A stretch of DNA of 64,000 nt from Heterohyrax brucei (Eukaryota; Chordata; Mammalia; Hyracoidea; Procaviidae): contig CM053142.1 of the NCBI GenBank assembly GCA_028571685.1, positions 65,435,296 to 65,499,295 on the forward strand, written 5' to 3'. The translations under genes were made by a program, and so were the position numbers. The number at the start of each line of letters is the position of its first letter. Position 1 is the first letter of the stretch. The notes beneath the pieces were generated by a model that worked only from the letters and a program-made list of their open reading frames with translations, did not search any database and was not told where the DNA came from. This document shows, in pieces, positions 52,854 through 64,000 of this stretch.

Positions 52854-53115
52854 CACTGCCCAGATGGCATCCCTACCCCATAGCTGTCAAGTGATTCTGA
52901 GACTGAAAGCAGGGACAGTTGTACAGCCTAACTTGTGAGTTTCTATTCTGCCAAGGATTGTCTTGTGCCGTTCGATGCCTGAGAACACTGCCCAGATGGC
53001 ATCCCTGCCCTGTAGTCATCAAGTGGTTCTAAGGCAGAAAGCAGGGATGATTGTGCAGCTTAACTTATGAGCTTCCATTCTCCCAAGGATCATCTTGTCC
53101 CATTCTGTGCTTGAA
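52854..53115. repeat. 132-bp direct tandem duplication (two units)
   Basis: Unit 1 (52854-52985) and unit 2 (52986-53115) both start CACTGCCCAGATGGCATCCCT and share AAAGCAGGGA, TAACTT.TGAG and CCAAGGAT at matching offsets. Roughly 80-85% identical by eye, with several changes and small indels. Confidence 0.8.
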
Positions 53116-54274
53116 AACATTTGTCTTATGTATTTTATTCAGTTTCATAGTTGTTTTCACAAGAGGCAAGTCTAGGACCAGTTACTCTGTCCTGGCAACA
53201 AGTGGGAGCTACGTGGGTTTGAATGCATATGAGTTAAGATGTGCAGAACCTTGGTATAAACTGTAAATACCTATACAAGTATCTGCAAGTGTTGCAATGA
53301 TCCTTTCGTCCCACGATAATTTATAATGTAGAGAAGACAGGTTGCGCTTGAAATCCTGGAAACCCAGGCTGCGATTTTGTATGTGGAGCTTCAAGCAGTC
53401 AGATGTATGTAATGTGTCATAAAACTCCCTACAAACATATGATGTAGTCACATTTTTTTCTTCCTTACCCTCTCATATCCTCACCCTACCTACTGTATTG
53501 TGTTAAAAGCGTTACATTTTTTTCTCCTTGCGGAGGACTTCTTTGGTGTAAGAAGGAAATTTCCTAAGCCTGTGGAAGGAAAACATCCACAAGGCATCTC
53601 TTCTCCTCTTCAATTTGGATACTACCGAAAGGATTATTTTGGTACACCTCCATTTGTACAGACCATCAGATTTTAAAGTCCTTTGGGCCAGAAACAAGAT
53701 TAGTAATCATTTACTGCTTCTGCTTGTTTCTGCGATACTATAGCAGGATAAACTTTATAAACAAAGGCCAAACGGTTTGTGTAAAAGCAAGGACTGCAGA
53801 GTTCTTCTAAACCAGTAGTTACTGTAGCTGACTTTGTTAATTCTTTTTTGTATGATCCGAGGTATTCGGCCTGTGCCCTGTGTATAACTGGATGGTTATC
53901 CTCTGGTGCCGAGGACTTGGGTACTTAGATCAAAAGAGATATAGTTAAGTTCCCTCTGTAGACCTTGTCAGAAGGTAATGTGAACACATCAAGAGAAACC
54001 AAACCAAAGTGAACATCAATTCTTTTGCATTAATTGCTAACAGAGAGAGGCTAATGGCTCCAGTCGTATAATGAAAAAGTCACTACTGGCTTGAGCTAAT
54101 GTGAGTTTAAATGCAGAGAGCTGTAAATCTGTACTGTGCATCTCTGGTTCCTATGTTTTGGTAGCCTTGTTAGAAGAAGGAATTCTGGGGACATCAACCT
54201 CAGGAAGAGAAAGTGTCCCAATTCATCACCTTGGTGCCCTGGAATAAAGCCCACCAAGCAGTGACACGGTACGA
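53116..54274. other. intergenic between TIGAR and FGF23, nothing recognised
   Basis: No assignable repeat or gene. The open frame at 53512-53697 (minus) has no known domain. Confidence 0.45.
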
Positions 54275-54341
54275 TGGTAGACTGGAACTGCTGACCTTTT
54301 GGTTAGCAGCCAAGCTCTTAACCACTGTGTTACCATGACTG
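54275..54341 (-). repeat. AfroSINE, 5' half in minus orientation
   Basis: GGAACTGCTGACCTTTTGGTTAGCAGCC and CTTAACCACTGTGTTACCATG. Confidence 0.75.
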
Positions 54342-54678
54342 CTAAGTGCATGGCATCTGGTTTACTGGAATATTTGTGTGTCTGCATACATTTTGCAAAT
54401 ATTTTTCTGTCTTTCAAGGAAATGCTGTAGAGCAAAAGTAATCTGATATTCAGTGTTGGCAAAATTTGTTTTCTGTAGCACTGTCTAATCAAAATTGTTG
54501 AGTCTAAAGTCTACTTAGGAGTGGAAAAAATCTTAGAATGTCTTCACATTCTGATAACTTTGTTTCAGATTTGCTCTCCATAGCTTCTCAATGCTCCCTT
54601 CCCATAATCCCCTCTACTGTCACATTCTGGTGTAATTTATGCAGAAACATGAAAGGAGAAACTAACAGAAGCTGAGAT

Positions 54679-54684
54679 TTTATT
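54679..54684 (-). terminator. FGF23: candidate FGF23 polyadenylation signal
   Basis: TTTATT on the plus strand, AATAAA in the transcript, about 1.87 kb after the stop codon. Confidence 0.5.
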
Positions 54685-54759
54685 TTTCTTTTTAACAAGA
54701 AATGAAAAATATGGGGTTACATTTTCATAAATATAGAGTGATAGGCAAAATCTTTCAAA

Positions 54760-54776
54760 TAAATAAATAAATATTG
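54760..54776 (-). promoter_or_regulatory. FGF23: AU-rich element in the FGF23 3' UTR
   Basis: In the transcript sense: ATATTTATTTATTTATTTG, with three overlapping ATTTA pentamers and a TTATTTATT nonamer, the form bound by mRNA-decay factors. Function inferred. Confidence 0.5.
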
Positions 54777-56550
54777 CCACATGCTAAGGGATGTGGGAAT
54801 TATAGGGGTTACCTTGGCTCTGCCAGAGAGAACCCCAGTGATGGTGGTGCTCGTGGTGATATAGCTACCAGTGTTCTACCAAAGTCCTTTGGGAATTTTC
54901 CGTCTGCTTATCAGTGTCACAGAGCTTCCAATGGTTATTATACAGGGTAATATCTCCAATGGGAAAAGAAAAGTTTAAAGACAGTATTTGTCATGCACTG
55001 CTGTATGTGCCATGCATAATGTTTCAGAAGATGGTCTTCCAAGTTTGGCTTAAAACCATCAGGGAAAAACAGTTGTCCAAAGTGTCTCTGGTAGGTAAAT
55101 AGAATGAATCAGTTTCTAAGGTTTGGTCCATGATGGCAGTGAAATAAAATAAAAGGTGACTTGGAATAAGTCATTAGTTCAATCAACATTGCTTATTAAT
55201 AGTCTGCTCTCTACAAGGGCATTTACATAGAGGTAGGAAAATGGGTCTCCAAAGACTCTGAGTCCTGGGGTAAGGCTAGCATGAGGGCTGACTGTCTGTC
55301 TCACCCTTCAGAGGTTCCTCAGTTGTTTTCTAAGAGGTTTTATTTTCCTCAGGATAGAATTGGAACCTCTGGGACTGAAAACTACCTTTATTTAATGCCC
55401 CAAGAATTCCCAAGTGGATTCAGACCCCAAGTGTCAGCTTAGGAGTATTTCAGTTAATTCCACAGCCACAGCTATAGAGTACTAAAGAGATCCCCATCAA
55501 GAGAGCTGGCAGTGTTGTGTTTTTATAGCTCCTATCCTTTGGTACTGGACATCCTTCCCGAGCCCCTGATGCCACTTCACTTAAAGAACAGAACAGAACC
55601 TGACAGTCTACAGAAAGCCTAACCCAGAACAGTCCCATGGTCTCAAGACCCCAGAGCGATAACATTTTTTAAATTTTTTCCACAATGAACTGTCTGCTAT
55701 CCAGTCTGAAATTATAGGTCAGGGTTTCATTAAATGTCTCTTAGGAAGCATTTGAATTTGATTTCCATCTTGGAAAGCATCCAAGCAGAGTCAGTTCTCA
55801 TGAACTGAGACTAAAGCTCTTCCTTGGGGCCAAATTTGCTAAAGTAGAAGATGGAAATAAGAGGTGACGTTTCTTTATGAGCCACTCGGGAATGGAGCAG
55901 AGTCATTCTCAGCTTCCTGGTTTGACGCATAGAGGAAGAGAGCATGCCAAGGGGTCCCCACACTATCAGGGAGGTTGAATTCTCTAGCATAATTTTTGCC
56001 TCAGTTCACCGAGCAGCTGAAGTTTCAAGAGCTCTTCCACAGATGCCCAAGAAAGAACAAAGGCTTGAAATTAGGATTTGCATCAACTTGCTTAGTTCAA
56101 CTGTTCATGTCCTAGGTCAAGGTTTGCCAACTCAACACTACTGAGGTCCAGGAAGATAACATAAATGCATTGGGCAATGTAGAAGCTGCTGGTATGGCCT
56201 CTTATAAATTATGCCTTAGAAGTAGTGAACTCAGTAGCAGAGGCACAGGGAAAAGAAATATGGGAAAGCAAACTCTTCTCTCCTGTTAATGAAGGGGAAT
56301 TTTCTAGTTTGTCTTGTTGGACCTTATCTTATTCAGAAGGTGGTCCGTGGGGGATGGGGAAGGTGGTGAAACTCCAGTACTCAGATCTCAAAGTTTAGTG
56401 CAGGGAACCCCTTGAGCAGAATGAAGGGAAGAAGATAGCCCCACACATCACCCCCACCTTCTCCTTCCTTGGCATGTAAAGGGAACAGGTCTCTTATAGA
56501 TGGTTCAGTATGCTGATGGACTGATTAAAAAGGGTTCCTCTCTGGTTTCC

Positions 56551-59751
<3,201 letters not shown>

Positions 59752-59889
59752 TCACCTTCAAGGGCTTCCCGAAACGCACCTTCATCAAAACGCCCAGGGT
59801 TGGTTTCAAGAGCAGTGATGACTGCACAGACCCTCTCCTTGTATTTACTAGTTTAGGTCATTTCTCGTGACCTGCTGTACTAGTCTCCT

Positions 59890-60030
59890 ATTTTACCTTC
59901 TTGCCGTGTCTGGTGCTTGCCAAGCTCCCAGCATCCTTTCACCTGTGCTGCAACACTTGCTTCCCTCTCTGCCTGGAATGTCTTCACTTTTCCCTTCTTT
60001 GTCTGGCTAATACCTCTTACTGCCTGTGGT
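59890..60030 (+). repeat. L2 LINE fragment
   Basis: CTGTGCTGCAACACTTGCTTCCCTCTCTGCCTGGAATGTC, CTTCTTTGTCTGGCTAATACC, the hallmark L2 3' ORF segment; further L2-like 3' sequence at 60465-60620 (TTAACATCACTACCTCTTTAAAGAC). Confidence 0.75.
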
Positions 60031-60249
60031 GGTGGCCCTGTTCTTTCAAACCTCTGCTTTTGTGACTTTGAAGGTGTACCGAGATGTCTCTCAAGGATTC
60101 CATTTGATTCTCCACCCAGATGGCAGAACAGCAGTGGGTGAGCCATCCATCAGCAAATATTTTCTGAGCACTCATTATGTCAAGCACTGGATTAAGATTG
60201 ATCTCTCTCTGCCTTCTCTGTATATTGAAGTCTAACTCATCCTTGAAGG

Positions 60250-60448
60250 GATCCTGGTGGTGCAATGGCTAACTGTTTGGCTGCTAACCAATTGGTTGGT
60301 GGTTTGAATTCACCCAGTGGCTTTATGGGAGAACTGACCTGGCAATCTGCTTCCCTAAAGATTATAGCTTGGAAACCCTATGTGGGAGTTCTACTCTGTC
60401 CAGTAGGGTTGCTATGAGTTGGGATAGACTCAACAGCAATGGTTTTTC
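60250..60448 (+). repeat. AfroSINE long-form with 16-bp target duplication
   Basis: GATCCTGGTGGTGCAATGGC ... ACCTGGCAATCTGCTTCCC ... GGTTGCTATGAGTTGGGATAG, flanked by AACTCATCCTTGAAGG at 60234-60249 and 60449-60464. Confidence 0.94.
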
Positions 60449-60803
60449 AACTCATCCTTGAAGGCTGACCTTTAACATCACTACCTCTTTAAAGACTTTC
60501 CCAGTACCCCTAATCAGAATTAATTGGTTCTTTTTCCCTAGTTCCTTTAGCACAATGCCCACATCTCTATTATGTATTTCATTCATCTTGGTTTCATTCA
60601 CTTTACATATCTGGTGCTTTACTGAGAATAAGCTGATGGGGCTATTAGTAGCAAAACTATATACCTGGGTACATGAAATTTTCTCCTTGGTACTCAATCA
60701 GTGTCTTTTTCTCATGTGATGGTTCCCTCTCCAGTCCGTGATGGTCATTCAATGTCCCTTTTCAAAAACTAGTTTCAGACAAGGGCCTGAAACCCATTCA
60801 CAC

Positions 60804-61627
60804 CGTTGTTGTTAGCTGATTCTGACTCAAGGTGACTCCATGGATTACAGAGTGGAACTGCTCCATGGAATTTTCTTGGCTGTCATCTTTTATGGAAGCA
60901 GATCACCAGGACTTTCTTCCATGGCACAGCTGAGTGGGTACAAATTGCCACTCTTTAGGTTAGTTAGTAGGTGAACACAAACTGTTTGCATCATTCCATA
61001 CCCATTGTTGTCAAACTGATTCTGACTAATAGTGATCTAACAAGAGAGAGTTGAACTGCCCCATAGGGTTTCCAAGGCTGTCATCTTTACAGAAGCAGAC
61101 TGCCACATCTTTCTCCTGCAGATCAGCCGGTTTAAACAGTCAACCTTTAGGATGGTAGCAGAGCCCTTATCCATTGTGTCACCAGGCCTCCTTTGTGAGA
61201 CCTCCCCCAAAAACCAAGCCTGCTGCCATGCAGTTGATTCTGACTCATAGCGATCCTGTAGGTCAGGGTAGAACTACCCCATAGAGTTTCCAAGGAGCAC
61301 TTGGTAGTTTCAAACGGCCAACATTTTGGATAGCAGATGTAGCATTTAACCACTATTCGACTAGGGTTTCCTTGCAAGACCCATGGACCTTACAAAGTTG
61401 TTATATTTTAAGTGTGACTCTCCCTCACAGGGGCTTGTAGTTTTAAGAAGTATCAAATCGAAACTAAACCCACTGCTGTTGGGTCAATTCTGACTCACAG
61501 CAACCCTACAGAACAGAGTACAGCTGCCCCATAGGGTTTCTAAAGGGGACCTGGTAGATCTGAACTGCTGACGAGATGTTTTGGTTAGCAGATGTAGCTG
61601 TTAACCATTATACCATTAGGGTTGCCA
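60804..61627 (-). repeat. run of four same-strand AfroSINEs in FGF23 intron 1
   Basis: Copies at 60804-60995 (long-form), 61002-61192 (long-form, TCATCTTTACAGAAGCAGAC), 61208-61371 (CAGTTGATTCTGACTCATAGCG) and 61459-61627 (GTTGGGTCAATTCTGACTCACAG). All minus, with spacers of 6 to 87 bp. Confidence 0.9.
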
Positions 61628-62056
61628 CTAGGTATCAACATCAAGTTTAATAACAAAAGTCTGAAGCTCTGTTTTGTGGTGAGGATACAGTGAAGTCACC
61701 TTACAGTTTTAGCAAGATCTCTGCCCCAAATGCTGTTCAGTTATCTGAAATTTTCTGTTAAAATCATGTAGGTCTTTGGGGCCATCAGAAGGCCCCTAGT
61801 AATAGCAATTTCCATTTGCCTCCTGCAGAATTTCTGAGTCATCCTATTGGACTCACAGCTCCAAGGAGTTACATAAACTGGGGATTCTAAATCCCTTTTG
61901 TACAAATGCTGCTTGGATGGGTTGTAAATGCCTCCTAAAGGCTGTGTCTAGTAGTAAGTGGTGGTACCTGATTCAAAGCCCAAGTCTCCAACCCGCACCC
62001 ATACAGGTTCAATATGAATGCCTTTGAGAAGAGTAACCCAAACAGAACTTCAAACT
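61628..62056. other. FGF23 intron 1, nothing recognised
   Basis: No assignable element. Confidence 0.45.
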
Positions 62057-62202
62057 TCATGCCATGGAGTCTATTCTAACTCACAGCAACCCTACAGAAC
62101 AGAGTAGAACTGCCCCTAGAGTTTCCAAGGAGCACCTGCTGGATTCGAACTTTCGAGCATTTGATCAACAGCCAAACTCTTAATCACTGCACCACCAGGG
62201 TA
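62057..62202 (-). repeat. AfroSINE
   Basis: ATGCCATGGAGTCTATTC, GTTTCCAAGGAGCACCTGCTGG, CACTGCACCACCAGGG. Confidence 0.9.
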
Positions 62203-62232
62203 GGCAGGCAATAATCAGACACTAGCTAAGTA

Positions 62233-62352
62233 CATGGAGACCCTGGTGGGGTAGTGTTAAATGCTACAGCTGCTAGCCAAAAAGTCAGCATTCTGTCCTA
62301 TAGGGTTTCTATGAGTCTATATTGTCTCAATGGCAGTGGGTTTGATTTTTCT
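62233..62352 (+). repeat. AfroSINE with internal deletion
   Basis: GGAGACCCTGGTGGGGTAG head joined at AGTCAGCATTC to TGTCCTATAGGGTTTCTATGAG; about 50 bp of the body are missing. Confidence 0.85.
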
Positions 62353-63039
62353 CTGGTTTAGCTCAGTGTAGAGCCTTATAAGGACTGAGATTAGAATTAT
62401 TTGGGACACAGGAAGTGAAGGTGGGATTGAACCCAGAAAGAAGAGAAAGGAAGAAGACCAAAGAGAGTTTGACTGTTAGATGGGAGATCCAGATCCACGT
62501 TGTCCTCCAGGTCATTTACTACCTGTGTGAGAAGAGAAGGGTCTGGAAGTCATGTTGGGGTGTGGGAGAGACAGAGGATATTTAATTACTCCCAAATGGT
62601 GTCTGCCTATGTCTCTCAAATGGATGGCTAATTTTGTGGTAAACCCTGACATATCAGAAATGGTTTCTGTCCTGATGAGTTTCCAGTCTTAATTGGGAAG
62701 AAAAAAAAACCTTAGTAATCAATTTTTTGAGTTGCTGCTCTCTAGATTATTTACATATTTTAAATTCTCAAACAAACAAACAAACAAAAAAAACCCTCAT
62801 GTTGTTAATAGTATTATTAGTGGTAGTATCTTCATTTAAGTGATAAGTAAACTAAGGCAGGATTCAAATTCAGGTCAGTGACTCTAACACCCTCTGTCCA
62901 TCTCCTGCTGTCCGCCTCCAGCAGAAATCATGCAAGCATGAGAAGACACAATCATGGGCCAAAGTAAATACTTCAGACCATGGAAACCCCAAGTCCTCGT
63001 GTCCTGAGTGGACCAGGCAAGGGGCACTAAACCAGGAGG
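62353..63039. other. FGF23 intron 1, no gene; short (CAAA)n tract
   Basis: A (CAAA)n/A-rich tract at 62770-62798. No FGF23 exon 1 or other coding exon can be found. Confidence 0.5.
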
Positions 63040-63360
63040 CTTAGATCCTGCTTCCAGTTCTGCCACTCGCTAATGTTATCCAAACCAAAAAAAAAAAAAT
63101 CTGCTGTTGAGTTGATTCTGACTCACAGTGACCCTACAGGGCAGAGTAGAAATGTCCTGCAGAGTCTGCAAGGAGTGCCTGGCAAATTTAAACTGCTGAC
63201 CTTTTCTTTAGCAGCCAAAGAACTTAGCCACTAAGCCACCAGGGTTTCTACTAACATTACAGCCTCGGGCAACTCATTTCTCCAGCCTCAGTTTCCTCAG
63301 CTATAACATAGAATCATGGTAGCTGTTCTGCCTACTTCATAGGTTTCATCTGAACTCAGA
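63040..63360 (+). repeat. MIR split by an AfroSINE
   Basis: MIR halves 63040-63080 (GATCCTGCTTCCAGTTCTGCCACTCGC) and 63250-63360 (GGGCAACTCATTTCTCCAGCC, TCAGTTTCCTCAGCTATAA) surround a minus AfroSINE at 63081-63249 (GTTGAGTTGATTCTGACTCACAG ... AAGCCACCAGGGTTTC). CTAATGTTAT and CTAACATTAC at the two junctions look like a diverged target duplication. Confidence 0.8.
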
Positions 63361-63617
63361 TGGAATAATGGTCGTCAAAAGTGATAGCTGTCGAGCAAAT
63401 AGAAGACAGGATACATTGTGTGCTGACCTGCCATGTGTGACAACCCCACACCTGGACAGTGGTGCTGCCCCGATGCTTGGGGTCAGCATGGGCAGTTTGC
63501 CCGGTGCACCAGTTCCTACTTTGCACGGGCAGTCCCAATAGAAATTAGCCTGAGGAGAACTGTGAGCAGCTGTTGTGCAGGATGTGTGGATTCTCCAATC
63601 AAACTGACGCGCACAAG

Positions 63618-63666
63618 GAAACCAAACCAAATCTGTTGCTGTTGATTCCAGCTCATGGCGATCTGT
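63618..63666 (-). repeat. AfroSINE 3' fragment
   Basis: GAAACCAAACCAAATCTGTTGCTG and CCAGCTCATGGCGATCTG; cut short after 49 bp. Confidence 0.75.
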
Positions 63667-63683
63667 ATATAAACTGACACAAG

Positions 63684-63855
63684 CCAAAAACAAAAACAAA
63701 CCTAGTGTGGCTGAGTCGATGCTGACTCACATCAACCCTATCGGACAGAGCAGAATTGCCCCATTGAGTATCCAAGGAGTGCCTGGCAGATCTGAACGGC
63801 CAGTCTTCTGGTCAGCAGCTGTAGCAGTTAACTACCACACCCCTAGGGTTTCCAA
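63684..63855 (-). repeat. AfroSINE
   Basis: GGCTGAGTCGATGCTGACTCAC, CGGACAGAGCAGAATTGCCCC, GGCCAGTCTTCTGGTCAGCAGC, CCCCTAGGGTTTCC. Confidence 0.9.
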
Positions 63856-64000
63856 ACTTACACAGGCCAACCCGAAAGTTAGACATTCTAAGATGGAGAA
63901 TTGCTTCCCTCTACAGCTCCAGAAGATTTGTTTTCACAGTCTCCACAGATTCAAGGGGACAATCTGGCAGAAGGTAGGAACAGTCAGTGGCTAAAACCAC

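Larger units (their letters stand above)
54660..56550 (-). other. FGF23: FGF23 3' UTR
   Basis: About 1.9 kb without any AfroSINE, in contrast to all its surroundings, between the FGF23 stop and a minus-strand AATAAA (54679-54684). The size is close to the human 3' UTR of about 2 kb. A nearer AATAAA (55388-55393) could serve as an alternative site. Three overlapping ATTTA pentamers (minus strand, 54760-54772) lie just before the distal signal. Confidence 0.65.

Noticed and set aside
52788-52860. Functional tRNA-Gly gene
   Set aside because: The anticodon arm and T arm do not form and the B box is absent; only the 5' half is similar.
60804-61627. CRISPR-like array of regularly spaced repeats
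   Set aside because: The units are diverged AfroSINEs with irregular spacing in a mammalian genome.
63346-63699. Minus-strand 117-codon frame as a candidate FGF23 exon 1
   Set aside because: It lacks a signal peptide and any FGF23 N-terminal similarity, and overlaps MIR and AfroSINE sequence. Exon 1 is taken to lie beyond the window.

Overview
This is mammalian nuclear DNA, very probably from an afrotherian and most likely an elephant-type genome. Two observations support this. More than 40 AfroSINE copies (tRNA-derived SINEs ending in a 3' block of the form ATGAGT(C/T)GGAATCGACTCGACGGCA) are scattered on both strands. An RTE/BovB-type LINE shares the same 3' end. Both are characteristic of Afrotheria. 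The genes are intron-rich and the order TIGAR - FGF23 matches the known mammalian synteny downstream of CCND2.

Layout. 1-4.6 kb: wreck of a class I (gamma-like) endogenous retrovirus (integrase, env, LTR), cut by a solo LTR and a second, MaLR-like LTR, with another LTR in opposite orientation behind it. 4.6-20.3 kb: intergenic. It holds an ancient L2-like LINE broken by an RTE LINE, and the RTE is in turn broken by a full-length 7.2-kb antisense L1 flanked by a 13-bp target-site duplication. 20.34-20.71 kb: CpG-rich TIGAR promoter with CCAAT boxes, a consensus CRE and a candidate p53 element. 20.7-48.4 kb: all six coding exons of TIGAR (+ strand, 843 nt, 280 codons plus stop, intact reading frame and splice sites). 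Its introns are filled with AfroSINEs, L1 pieces, solo LTRs, MER5A, MIR and an unusual palindromic mariner element in intron 5. 48.4-48.9 kb: TIGAR 3' UTR. 49-54.6 kb: intergenic repeats, including a tRNA-Gly-like fragment next to a 132-bp tandem duplication. 54.6-59.7 kb: FGF23 on the minus strand (3' UTR, exon 3, intron 2, exon 2), converging on TIGAR. 59.7-64 kb: FGF23 intron 1, rich in AfroSINEs. FGF23 exon 1 (signal peptide and N-terminus) is not in the window.

Functionally the two genes are neighbours but not partners. TIGAR is a p53-responsive, cytosolic bisphosphatase-type enzyme of the histidine phosphatase superfamily that restrains glycolysis. FGF23 is a secreted bone hormone controlling phosphate and vitamin D. 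No previously undescribed gene system was found. The most unusual structures are the palindromic mariner in TIGAR intron 5, a 142-bp duplication (5 mismatches) lying 12 bp from the FGF23 exon 2 splice donor, a 35-bp-arm palindrome in FGF23 intron 2, a perfect 58-bp tandem duplication, and a 47-bp 'micro' insertion of a SINE/RTE 3' end with its own target-site duplication.
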